Source of the DNA: Varanus komodoensis
Taxonomy: Eukaryota > Chordata > Lepidosauria > Squamata > Varanidae
Direction: 5' to 3'
NCBI RefSeq assembly: GCF_004798865.1
Contig: NW_025336126.1
Coordinates: 458,586-522,585, forward strand
Length of the DNA: 64,000 nucleotides
Below the pieces are notes generated by a model. The model saw only the letters and a list, made by a program, of their open reading frames with translations. It was not told where the DNA came from and did not search any database. Shown piece after piece: positions 33,456-45,340 of the stretch. The translations under genes were made by a program, and so were the position numbers. Every line of letters starts with the position of its first letter. The stretch's first letter is position 1.

Positions 33456-35244
33456 TTCAAGCTAAAAGAGTGGCCTTCTTTCCCCTTCCCTTAAAACCTG
33501 TACTTGATCCACAGTGAGAATTCTGAAGCTGTTAGTTTAAAATAAAACAGAACCTTCAGCCAAAAAGGATCAGTTAATCTTCTACAACAACCCAGCTCTT
33601 ACGGGAAACAGTTAAAAAGAAACTGCAATCCCGTATTTGTACTTGAGGGCTTTAACCACCCACTTAAACACCCATATTGATGTGAGGTGATGCTGCCAGG
33701 AAAACGGTTAGCTCTTGCTTTTATCCCCAGGGGAAGAAACTATCTATAAAATCCCAGCTGAGGTTCAGTGGTTCAGGAAAGGTTAGCACTGGGAATTATC
33801 CAGGACTAGAACCTGGAACCAGTATTTTGTCCCTAGATGGAGGGCCGGAATCTACTGCATTGACCGCTTCTCTTTCTTCTCACCACTGTGGCCTCAGCCA
33901 GAATCAGGGGCAGGTGAACAAGGAGCTTACAACTCTGAAGAGGAGGAATAGGTCCAGGGGATTCTTGCAGCACGTTCCTACAGGGTTGTACAGCCTCAAA
34001 GCCGACCCTGCAGTGGCTGAAGGAAGAGAAAAGAGCTGCCTTCCCAGCAGAGCCGTAACAGCTGCCTTGGCTCTGCTCTACCCCTCACCAGTTTTCTGTG
34101 CATCTATTTTAGAGAACAGGTTGTTCTGCTGAGAGAGACTTCCAGGAACCTCTCTGAAACCCCTGGAAGGCACAGCAAATGAAACCAGCCTCAGGTCTGA
34201 AGGAAGAAACCCCAGAAGAGAAGCTATATTTAAAAAGATACGTCAGATGCCCACAGAAGGCCGTGTAGAGTTTCGATGTGCTCTTTTACAGCAAGGAGAG
34301 ATTTTATTTGCATTATTTATGGTAAGTTCTCTGCGAGAAAAGTAGAGTAAAAATATCAGCAATCCATCAAAACGCTATGAAAAGTCAAATGTTCCAGGAA
34401 TGCTTCAGTGCAAAGCAGCATGACTTTGGTCTGGGCAAGAGGGGAATTTCAGCTACTATTCAAATACACATCTTCAGAAGGCAAGAAGGACTAGAATCTT
34501 GGGTCCTACAGCTATGTTGCAAGAAAAGAAGGTTCTAGTAGATTGAATATCATCCTAGAGGCCCTCCAGTTTTGCTCTCGATTCTGGGAAAGCTCCTTGG
34601 GCTACCAATTAGAAGGCATCATGTGCCTATCCCATCTTTTTTCTTCAATGTAGGAAGGAAAAAAAAACGAAGATGCAGTGGGAAAGTGAGAGTGAGTCAT
34701 AAATAGAAGATGATACCTGGTTCCTCATAAAATCCTGTGGATGAGGGAGGACAACGACATGGAAAATGTCCCACCTAGAAGTACCCATTGTGTGGCCTTC
34801 CCACAAAATCGTAGTGAATCATTGTGATTCTACTGTAAATTCTCTACCATAAACACTATTAAAAATTGTAGTACTTCTATACATTCTCATCCTGAATCAG
34901 GAAAAGTATTTTAAATTTTAAAGTGATTTACAGAATGTTAGAAGGGGTCCAGATGACATTTGCCACTTGTAGCCCTCCTTGTGGCTTTCTCACCCCTTCT
35001 TCCAGGTTTTTTCTGTCTTATTACAGAAAATCTGTTAAGGTGAAAAAGGCAAAAGAGTTGCACAGGGCCTTCTGATCCGTAGGAAATATGCAGGAAATTT
35101 CCGTAAGTATTGTCCAGCATCATTTGAATCTAATTTATTCCTACATGGTAGTGGGGTTGCAGCCCAGCATGGGGGTGAGCGGGTGACCCCTTGAAAGTGG
35201 TTATTTATGCATCACCAAAAAGAGGAAATGTATCACTGAAATTT

Positions 35245-35312
35245 TATATTTGGGGTAGGACCTGATGACCTGCATGGCGCCTTCCAACTCTACTATTCTA
35301 TGATTCTATAAA
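35245..35312 (+). mobile_element. CR1 LINE terminus
   Basis: 'gacctgatgacctgcatggc' then 'cttccaactctactattcta' and 'tgattctat', the diagnostic CR1 3' end. Confidence 0.75.
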
Positions 35313-35542
35313 AAAGAGGACAAGAAAGGACAGCAATTTGCATAAAATTTGTAAGTGGATGCATGCAAATGTAGAAACATGTATAATTGAAGTAAAAATA
35401 CAATACCACTCACCACAGCAAGAGATGCTAGGTGACCTGCATGCCTACTAAGTCTCATGTCACAGTACTGCCAGCCCTTGATGGGCACCTTCAAAGCCCC
35501 TTTGCGCTTTCCCTTTCTTCTTCTTCTTTATTTATATAATTA

Positions 35543-35575
35543 CTCATTCATTCATTCATTCATTCATTCATTCAA
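35543..35575 (+). repeat. (ATTC)n microsatellite
   Basis: About eight copies of the tetramer ATTC. Likely the expanded tail of a SINE or LINE. Confidence 0.85.
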
Positions 35576-36539
35576 CTTGGATTCTGCACTAGTAGTCCTG
35601 GAGGACTCCCCATGGATTACAACATAGCGGTTGACAACAATTAATCTTCCACTTTAAACTGTGAAAGAGGGGATGCCATCAGAAAGAGGACAGTCTTTCT
35701 AAGGGAGTCCCCAGTCCTAGCACTCCAGGATCCGGCAGCGTACACCCTTCCCCATCCCATGCTTGGACCTTGAGGAAAGCGGACTTCACAGGGATGCTAC
35801 ACCTCCCATGGAGGCAGGAATCCAGTGGAGCTAGGAATATGACAGCTTCCATTGCTCCCTAGTTCTGCTCCAAGGATTATCTCTGGCTCGCCGCCCCTTG
35901 GGAGCAAACACCCTTGAATCAACTAGACTCATTGCAACATGACAAACAGCAAGCTGGTGTTGCTACATGAAACACTTAAAATTCTTTCTTCGGAAGGGAG
36001 TGGTGCAAAGAAAGCACCTTGGCAATACCAGAGGAAGTAAGCAACACTATCCAGTGTTTTGCAACTTAAAAAGTAGTCCTTGTTGCCATTGAGAAAAGTA
36101 AGCAAAGGAAAGGCTATGTCAGCCTTCAAGAGAAGCTTGTATCTGTTGGGTTGATGTCCAGGTTAGGAAAACAAGTTGATTCAGTACGTCACTGTACTCA
36201 AGCAGGAGGAGGAGGAGGGCCAACCATTCCTAGAAAAAAAATGCCTATAAAATAGAGCTGCCTTGGGAAAGTATTTGAAGAGCAGGGTAATACAAATAAC
36301 TAAAATGCATCAATGCAATAAATATATCAAGACATTATGAATATAATCCAATACTATATAAAACAATCTAGATCTATTATATAAAACAATCTAAGTCACA
36401 TTTATGTAAAGAGTAAACAATTGATTCTCAACCGGATGCTTCTCCAGAATAAATAACCTTGGATCACCCTGCTTTTCTGAGGAATTCAGACAAGAGTGTT
36501 CAGGCCCCCACACTAAAAATGGTTGTTCCCACTGGCTTA

Positions 36540-36690
36540 TAAGTCCTCCTCCCCATTTCTCCTCACAACAAAGGGCAGGCTGAGAACCACTGGCTGACTC
36601 ATTGTCACCCAGTGAGATTCAAGGCAAAATGGGGAGTAGAACCCAGGTCCCCATAATCTCTGTCCAGCACTCTAGCCAGCTCTCAGTATG
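36540..36690 (-). mobile_element. tRNA-derived SINE (antisense)
   Basis: The minus strand carries a tRNA-like head ('tggctagagtgctggacaga'), 'gacctgggttctactcccca' as B box, and a 'aatctcactgggtgacaatg' body. Same family as 6.5, 42.2 and 44.0 kb. Confidence 0.6.
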
Positions 36691-36789
36691 AGAAAACAAT
36701 GCTATAGATCCATAGAATCCATTATGGTTGGCAAATACTGCATTTCTCAGTCCTGTTCCACTGTGAATGGTCTATCAGTGGCGATAGCT

Positions 36790-36960
36790 ATTTATTAGCT
36801 GCAATATCAGAGGCACAACCAGAAGGTTGCAGTAACGCATCCTGCTTGTGGGTTTCCCACAGGCAAGCGGGTTGGTCACTGTATGGACAGAATTCTGGAC
36901 TAGATGGGTCCTGAATCTGATCCATCATGGAGTTTCTCATGTTCTTTCAACAAGGTACAC
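36790..36960 (+). mobile_element. CR1-like LINE terminus
   Basis: 'cctgcttgtgggtttcccac' then 'ctggactagatgggtcctga' and 'atggagtttctcatgttctt'. This is the 3' end of the same family as 33.0 kb. Confidence 0.65.
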
Positions 36961-36984
36961 TCAGAGGGACTTCCTCCTTTTTAT

Positions 36985-37075
36985 AATATTTAAAAATATT
37001 GTGTATTTTATTCGATGTTGTGAGCCGCCCCGAGGCTTTGGCAAGGGGTGGCACAGAAATGTTTTAATTAATTAA

Positions 37076-37106
<31 letters not shown>

Positions 37107-37110
37107 AAGG
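36985..37110 (+). mobile_element. LINE 3' tail with (AAAT)n
   Basis: A near-copy of the tail at 20.13-20.23 kb ('gagccgccccgaggctttgg'), ending in about nine AAAT units. Confidence 0.6.
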
Positions 37111-38029
37111 TTAGGAGTCTTTTCCTCTCTTACAGTGGCTTTTAGGGTGTCTACTGCGAGGTAGAATACTTCCCATACCAGCGTTGTAGTAAATCCAGAG
37201 CCCACGGGGACTCAGCACAGGCATGTTGTTGGCAGAATGACATTGTCTGCCCCATTATCAGGTTTTCCTGTGCTTCTGAAGTTACGCAGTTCCAGTCCTC
37301 ACGGTAGCTGGGTGGAGAGCTTGAACTAATTTCCCAAGAACAAAATTTGGCTTCTTGTTGCAACCCAGAGGATATTGTGGTGGCTTGATCTTGAACCAGC
37401 AGATAAGATTGATTAGCATTACAAAAGACCTGTTCCTGCTGGAGTTAAAACTGTCAGAACTGGTTTGCTGATACGGATCAACACAGCTCCCTACAGTTTT
37501 TGGACATCCCATAGGGATGTGGCTATTCAGAACAGTTCAGATTCCCCACTATTCCATCAGGACTTGCCTGTCACAGAACCTTGGTGTCCCGGAGGGGATT
37601 CTGGAGGGGATTCTGGGAAATGCTGTAAGAGCTACGCCATTTATTTACACATGCAGGGTTGGTGTCATGTGTGATGAAGCCCCGCTCCACACTGCATATC
37701 CAAACACAACACTCTGGTACCCTGTGCCTCCCCTCAACTCAGTAAGTTTGCGAGGCTGCTGTGAGCAGGAGTTGCTTTCCCCCACCTCTTTCCCTTTATA
37801 TTTTCACTACAGCAGCAAGTGCATGGTGGCCATTTATAGAAAACAGTCATCTCTGAAGGGCTGTCAAAGGCATCCTCCATTTTGAAGTCCTCTGTTGGAA
37901 ATGGGGTCAAGGCCAAGCCCAGTGCAGAGATCCTGAACCACCGGAAGGCAGAGCTGGGCCTTGGCGCTGCTCATCAGCAGCAAACTGAGCAAGGCTTAAA
38001 GGCTGCCTAGTCACGGGCTGCCTCACTAT

Positions 38030-38160
38030 GGTGAGACGCACGGCATTTCTATTTAAATTGTAATAACGATCCCTAAATTTGCAGCTGCGCATATAAATTA
38101 GCATATATACTTTTAGGCATATCAGTGCTGTTTTGTCCTCTTTTGTAACTTGCAAATGGC
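38030..38160 (+). repeat. Unclassified interspersed repeat (copy 2 of 3)
   Basis: 'ttaaattgtaataacgatcc' ... 'ctaaatttgcag' ... 'ataaattagcatatata'. Resembles 44.22-44.33 kb and the reverse of 28.87-28.98 kb. Confidence 0.4.
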
Positions 38161-40559
38161 TACCCTAGTTGCACAGCTGTATCTTCTTTTCCCCCACAAG
38201 GTCGATGGGCTCCAATACAGCAGAGTCCAGAGGAATTCTGGGGAAATAAAGATGGGGGACCCCTGTTGGCTTGGCTGGTGCTTTACTTCACAGTGTGCCC
38301 ACTGCCCTAGCAAACAAATACAAAGAAAATGCCAGAAAAAGAGACGGCGGCAGGCCTAGTGGGCACTGTGCTGAACACTAGAATGGGTGTTGTCCCTACC
38401 ATTGAGGTTGGCAGAATTCAGCCTTATGGGACCTGCTTTGTTTTTTACTAGAAACTTGGGATCTAAATCCCCCAGAATCAAAACGAGCTGGGGGAGCAGC
38501 AAAGTCGATTACCTGCCAGACCCAATGAGCCCCATGGCCAGGGTCAATGGGGAGCATGACTGGGCACCTGCTGAGACCTCTCACTCTAGCAGGACTCACT
38601 CATGAGCACACCTTGGCTTTGCTTCTCCTCCTCATCAGGTCAACTCGCTTGTGCCTCTTGCCCTGGCTCAGACTGCGATGGCGGTGAGGAGGAATAGCAG
38701 AGACGGCTGCCCACTTGCTCACCGGCCCTTTGCCTAGCAAGGAAGGATGAGAAGGAAGAGCAGCTGCGGCAAAGGCAGTGAACAAACTGGGGGCACTAGT
38801 CCACGGAGGGCCACTTAAACACCTGGAGCCAGCTTCGCATGTGACATACCTGAGTTACTGCACACTAGCAATTCTTCTAACAGGAAACTCTCCAAGTGAC
38901 TTTCCAAAGAACTGATCAAAGACAATTGTGTGTATTTTAACAGAGGGGCTTGTGTTAACTATTTACTGTAAATCAACCAGTAACCAGACTGTCTACTGCT
39001 AACTGATTTCCGTGAAGAAGTTACGATAAACTGCAAAGGAACTTCAAGGACTCTCAGAACTGAGTTTGAAAATACTTGCTCCCTTACATCAGATCACCCA
39101 AAGGCCTAGGGGTGTCTGTTGGCTTTACACCACATTTGTGGTAATGGCAAGCACACAGTCCACCCCTCCTGACAGCGATTGTTGCTAAACTCCGTTGCCA
39201 CCTGCCTTCTGGGGTTCTTCTGTTTAGTACATCAAGGTGTTTCTTTACGGCGCAGATTTGTTGGATCAAATTCAATAAGAAGCAGGATGTACATGGAAGA
39301 AGTTCCAAGATGGATTTGGCCCTTGGCAAAACAGCAAACCTACCTAACCCACATAAACTTGTTTCTAGAGTAGAGGTATTAGGATATAGCCCTGTCTGGT
39401 CATGCCGTCTAACCTGGTGTGAGCTGGGAAGGATATACTGCCAGATACCTGAGTGATTTGCATGAGATCAACAAGGCTCAATAATTCCCAACTGTTAACA
39501 ATAGCAGCAACAACGAAAAGGCTGCAATCACGTGCAAGCAGACTTGCCTGAACCAGAGCAAATGATTTATTTCTGAGTCTCAGGGTGCCCCAGCTGTAAA
39601 AAAGCAATCTGAGTGCTTCCAGACACTTTGGCTTCTCCTAGCATGGTACCAATGAGAAGACATTGGGGTAACTATTCCATTTCCCCATGATGATTTTTTG
39701 AGGTGAGAACAAAGATGGAAGAAATGTTGGGAAAATACCAGAAGGTTACAAAGGAAGACATCTCTGTCTGGACCCGCCTGTAAAACCCGGTGTTTTAAGC
39801 AGGACAATTGTAGCATCAAAGCCTCCCTGAAAGCATTTTTTCTTTTTGCTTAGGAGTTCTGGCAAAGATGGTTGTTTTATACAATTGGACCCTTAAAGCA
39901 GTAATCACATCTCAAGTTTCTTTATTGCTTGTTTGTCGGATATGTCTAACCAGGTTTCCGTAACACAATTCCGCTGGCTAATTTTATTGCTTTGTGTGAG
40001 AAAGTATGATTGATCTGTGGCCACTTAAATCTTGATTTATATCTGCAGGTGCCTCCAAAGTAGGATTCCGGGCTGGAATATGTAATTGTTCCCAGCCATT
40101 GAGCCACTGTATCTGTATGTTTAGAATCTGGTGCTGTTGCCCCTGATCAGCATATTGGCCTTGACAATAATTTTCTGTCATTTTTTGCTTTGTGTGCTAA
40201 ATGCTAGTTGTCAACTGCATGGAAATTTATCCAGTTGAAACATTTATTAAAATCTAGGTCTGGTCCTGCTGCTTTCACAGCTTCAGAGTAGCTTGTGTTA
40301 TTGAAACACATAAGTATTGACTGAGGCGGAAAAATTGCACTGGCCTACAATTCATTCCTATAAATACTATCAGTGAATAAATATGATATACAGAGGCTTA
40401 ATCAAGAATGAAATGATAAACTGGAACACTCCATCTTGCCCAGTCAATGGAGTGTTTCATTATTATCTAGTTCACAGATATTTCATGGATTTCAGGTTGT
40501 GCTTAATTCAGTCAAAATAGATGTTTTGAGTATATTAGACCCCACAACATCTCTCTAAT

Positions 40560-41145
40560 AAGGACTTAATTAAATCAGCCAGTTGTTGAAGGTAAAATAT
40601 TGTTAATGCTGCTCTTCACCATATACTTTGGCATTGTCCAGTGGCAGTTTCCTTTTGAAAGGAGGCAATAATTTGGATAAAACTTATGATGGAATATTTG
40701 TTAATATTCAAGAATTCACATGCTTTTAAAAAATTATGTACATCTATCTTAGAATTTAATTCAGAGGCAATGTAAATAGATTTTCCATGTACTTTTGACA
40801 GCTAAAAATCTAATATTACAACATTGGAAGGATAAGCAGCCACCTCTATACAATGGATGGAGAATTTGATGAAATTTATCATTTTTGAACAGGCAGCTAT
40901 TAGGTGTAATCAACTAATGGATATCTGGAATGCCTTTGCTGAAGTCTATGCATAAATATTTGTAATAATGGTGGTATGTTCTATAATGTATTAACTTATA
41001 GAGATATAGTATATTTTTAATTTGTGTTATGAATCTTTCTACATTGACTATAAATTTGTAAGGTTTATTTTTTTCCTTCATTAATGGTGTAGCTTGATTT
41101 TGGGGTGGGAGGGTATTGCACAATAAAAATAAATCAATTTTAAAA
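40560..41145 (+). mobile_element. Decayed L1-like LINE 3' end
   Basis: Translated scraps include H-H-I-L-W-H-C-P at about 40617 and LILQHWKDKQPPLYNGW near 40810. These are motifs of the L1 ORF2 C-terminus. The segment ends in an A-rich stretch after 'cacaataaaaataaatc'. Many breaks; much older than the L1 at 44.9 kb. Confidence 0.6.
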
Positions 41146-42139
41146 ATTCAAAGCCAAAGAGCACAAGCAAAGTGTACAAGTTAAGAGTACATATTGCACC
41201 TATATACATATTGTCTTACTAAGATTCCATAAATTACCCTTTTGCATGCTTTCCTCAAAATTTATAACATCTACTTTCCCTAAGGTCAACAATGAGGCCT
41301 ACAGGCAAGTGAAATCCATTGAAATTATGACTAAGTTAAAAGGATTTAAAAGGTGCCTCATTTCCTCCAGATCTCATCCAATTTATTGGAACATACACAG
41401 TTCCAAGGAAGGATCTACACTAGACCCCCCCCCCCTTGTTTGAGATGCACCTCTATGAGGATGTATATTTTTTCAAACGCAGTGACTGTTCAGTGAGCAC
41501 CCAGGGAAGAATGAAACTCTAACCAGTGCCATGTACCAGTGCACAGCGTTGGCCTGTGGGGAAAAAGGACCCTGAAAGCCCTGTCAGTGGACCCCATAGA
41601 ATGAACTTCCGCCATGTGGCTCTTGGTAGTGCTTGCATGCTTCCTCGAATGGGAGGAATTTTTATAGGATGGCTGCCTTTAGAACGCAATTATTTAATAA
41701 ATATACACCAGCAGAGCTCAAAAGAGGGGCATTTACATGTGACTGCATGAAGTCCGCATTGTTGCTCTCCTCCCTTCAGCACGAAAGCATTCTCTAATCC
41801 CTGCTGCAAACCAAGAAAACCACACTTGTCCCAGCATTAGGTTCTTGGGCAGAGGTTCTTTCTCCCTGCTAGACCCTTTCCTTCTTCAGGAGTAAACATC
41901 ACTTAAGTCAATGAGACTTAGTTCTGAGTAACACAAGTATGCAAATCATTATATTAGAATTTTGAGGCAAGGAAATGAAAAGGAGGAATAACTAGGAAGC
42001 CTTGCAAAAATATTACAAATTTTGCTCTCCATTTCACCGGGCAAGAGAAAGATCTCTGAATGTAAATAATTATATACCAACTTACCCCACACCGGAGGTG
42101 ACTGGCTGACAATAAAAACACACAAATAAAAGAATAGTT

Positions 42140-42300
42140 TGATTGAGTCCTGGTGCGGTATGGTGTTTTGGGCTTGGACTAGGGAATCTGGTGTTTAAAA
42201 CCTTGTTTGGGCAGCAAGCTCACTCTTCATTTCTGAATCTAACCTACCTCACAGAGTTGTTATGTGGACGGGATAACACTTGTGCTCAACCTTGAATTGC
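42140..42300 (+). mobile_element. tRNA-derived SINE
   Basis: 'ggtgcggtatggtgttttgg' as head, 'ggtgtttaaaaccttgtttg' at the B box position, then 'aacctacctcacagagttgt', the conserved SINE body. Decayed Pol III boxes. Confidence 0.6.
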
Positions 42301-43404
42301 TTTAATCAACTGAAAGCGCGACCTCAGTTAATCAGCTAAATAAATTTCAGGGTGTGGGTATTGCCTGAGAAAGGTAATTTCTTCTTTACTTTCAAAGGAA
42401 GGAACACTTCTAATACTTACACAAGCAGCTTTGTGCAAAGTTATGGTAAGGGTGAGACAGTGAAGTGAAGGATCTGCTTCAGGCAGCAAATGTTGACTTG
42501 GAGGGTTACGTTTGCTGCTCCAACTCAGGCATAAACATGTCTTGAGCTGTGCCTACACCATCTAATTCATTTTAATCCCCCCCTCAAGTATTGCTTTATT
42601 TACAGCCACAGTTATGTAAGAATAATCAATCAATTAAAACTACTTTGATGAATCAACAAATGTTTCTGTAATGGGATGACAACCTAGAGCTCCTTGGAAG
42701 GAGGACGGGATATAAACAAACAAGCAAATTAATAATCTAATATTGATAGTGTAAAAAAGCGTCAAGTGATGCATCAGCAACAGACTGTCATTCAAAGGCC
42801 AATTTAAAAGTGCGTCCCTTACATAACTTTCCAAGAATTAATGGAAGTGCTCTGTCTCACCTCCTCATTCCACACACGCTGCTCCTCGTCTTTCTTTTCC
42901 TGCTCACTTCTCCACAAAGCCACCCAGTGCCAGCCCGGCTGAGGTATCAGGGATATGGCATTCCTGGCACGAGGCCAAAGTGACTCCTGCATTATTAAAT
43001 CCCATGGCCTGTTCAGCACTTCATAATTTATCAGTGTGTTAATTACATTCAGGTGACAGAGCAACCTGGCAGCAGGAAAATGATGCAGAGGTAGCCTGGC
43101 TTAAAGTGTTAGCAAATACTTGGCGTCCCTCATATGGAAGGAGATCTTCTGAATCACAGAAACAACAATGGGCCGTATTGAACAGACCATCTGCCTAGCC
43201 AGGGCTGCCACATGACCTTGCACCACTTTGAAAGTGCGCATATTTTATCCAACACTTTTATTCGTCTTTCCAAACTTCCACTTGTTTACTTCTTTGTCTT
43301 CTTAAATTAAGATTCTTTAATAGTTATCCCTCTTGCAACCACCTTCACTGTATCCCAAATCAGACCTCCTTAACTTCTTTGTCATTCTTAACATACCACT
43401 GAGC

Positions 43405-43525
43405 TTTTAGAACCAGATGTTTTGGCCCACAATCCCCAACTGTCCCCATTAATCAATGGTGAGGAATCATGGGAGTTTCAGGCTAAAAATCTGGGGGGGC
43501 ACAACTTACCCACCCCTGTTTTCAA
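43405..43525. mobile_element. Palindromic MITE remnant
   Basis: 'accagatgttttggcccaca' ... 'aatcatgggagtttcaggct' ... 'cttacccacccctg'. This is the same palindromic pattern as at 12.1 and 20.6 kb. Confidence 0.5.
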
Positions 43526-43904
43526 GGCTGGAAAGAGACAAGGCTGAACTTGACTCTTACTTCCTTATTCTGTTCAGAGGTTAAGTCCTCTGAAGTCCGC
43601 AATAGGCCAATGCTGGTCTCCTGGTGATGTGGCCACATGACTTGAGTTTACACAGGGAATGCGGAGAAGTCTGAAATGGCAGCTACACCTGCTGCTCTCC
43701 CTTCAAAGCACTTATTTAAATCTGAGGGAGTCTGTCTCTATATGCGTACTACACAGGGTAGGACTGAGGATCTGGGGCAATTCCCCAGGATGATTTGGAA
43801 ATTGAGAGGTTTTTCTGTAAATATATGAAGGCTCTACCTACCTGAGGTAATGTAGCCACCTGTCCTCTTCTACAGAGGACAATCCTTGATTTGAAGTACC
43901 AAGG

Positions 43905-44100
43905 AACCAGAGTGATGCACTGGCTGGAGTGATGACCAGATCTTGAGCAATCCTGGTCCCAACTCAGCCATGAAGCTCACAGAGTGATTTCTGAGTCATC
44001 CCTGAATCTCAGCCCAACCTATGTCACAGGTAGGAGGATCAAGCAGACTGCCTTGGTCTCCTTGCAGAAAAGGTAGGATAGAAATGGAACAAATAATAAA
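43905..44100 (+). mobile_element. tRNA-derived SINE
   Basis: 'gtcccaactcagccatgaag' ... 'ctcacagagtgatttctgag' ... 'gaatctcagcccaacctatg', with an A-rich end. Same family as 42.2 kb. Confidence 0.6.
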
Positions 44101-44219
44101 ACAAAATAATTTTCAGCTTAGAGAATAAAAAGAAATTTTGCCCATCAGCAATTAGTCCTGGAATAGCAAGCTGAACAGGAATGTTCAGGAATGCAGGTCA
44201 CTTGTCCACACCATGGCAA

Positions 44220-44330
44220 GTTTTATATTTCTCTTTAAATTGCAATAATTATTTCTAAATTTGCAATTCTATATACAAATTAGCATATTCCATTTTTATG
44301 CAGATAGGCACCCTCTTGTGCACTCTTTCT
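44220..44330 (+). repeat. Unclassified interspersed repeat (copy 3 of 3)
   Basis: 'ttaaattgcaataattattt' then 'ctaaatttgcaattctatat' then 'acaaattagcatattcc'. Most similar to the copy at 38.03 kb. Confidence 0.4.
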
Positions 44331-44902
44331 GATGATTCATCAGGTGCTTTTGATTTCTCTGATGACAATGGGAATAAAATGGGTGATTTGAAGGTCACCC
44401 TATCACAAGGATCTTCAGTCCTCCTAAAGGCCCACACAGAGAGACCTCCACTCCTCCCCAGAGCTGCCTTGTTTGCCTTGCCCTTCCTTCTTGGCCTCAC
44501 GCAGGTCAACCTGACCTGACCAGTCTTACAGTCCCTTTGTTCTGCAACTCCGGTCAGGAAGAGAAGCGGCTGATCATTATCTCCAAAGAGAGAGTGCAGC
44601 AGATGCCTGGCGGGTGGAGCTGCAGCCCGTAAGTGCAGGCGACATGGAGGGGATGGTGCAAGCCCCACTACGAGCAAAAAGAGAACCCTCCCTCCCCGGT
44701 TATGGAGGCCTGTGCCCCCTTCTTCCTGGAACACCACCGCCTACGGAGCACCACTCTCTCCCACCTTGGGCTGCGCCCTTTGGTTACAGACAGGAGCACC
44801 AAGTAATCTACAGGCATGCACTTGGCTTGCAACAGGTGCTTCAGGGCCTATCCATTCACCCGGCACAAGCCTTAAGGGCCTGGCAGAATCTAAAGCCGCC
44901 TT

Positions 44903-45340
44903 TCCTCAGCTTTTAAACCTGAAGGTTTTTTATTAGGCATTATACCGGAGGACATTAGTAAACAAGAAGTGTATTTGATTTTACATGCAATCACTGCGGC
45001 GAGGATTGCATTCGCTCAACACTGGAAAAATGAGGAACTACCCACCGATGAACTGATTCTAAAAAAGATCCTAGACTGTGCAGAAATGGATGGATTGACT
45101 TTATCATTGAAGGAGAAAGAGGATACATACTTCTATCAAACTTGGGACTCTTTTTATTATTGGCTAGAGAAACGGGACTGGGCATAGATTTAAATATGTT
45201 TTTAAGTTATCATAAATGGAAAAAGAAGGGTGTGGGTGCTGACCCAGCAGGCTCGATGTTTTTGATGATGGATGTTGTTTGTAGTTTTCATTTTGTTTTT
45301 TAGGATTATAATTTCAAATAAAACTTATTTAAAAAAAAAA
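44903..45340 (+). mobile_element. Young 5'-truncated L1 LINE with target duplication
   Basis: About 438 bp encoding the L1 ORF2 C-terminus. It is open from near the left edge to a stop just after LEKRDWA; motifs include GIIPEDISKQE, AITAARIAFAQHWK and ILDCAEMDGLTL. A short 3' UTR, AATAAA and a 10-bp A tail follow. The flanks are a perfect 17-bp duplication, GAATCTAAAGCCGCCTT, at 44886-44902 and 45341-45357. The intact frame and perfect duplication point to recent retrotransposition. Confidence 0.9.

Noticed and set aside
44298-44519. 73-codon open frame with a hydrophobic end
   Set aside because: No conserved motif. It begins inside an interspersed repeat and no splice context supports it.
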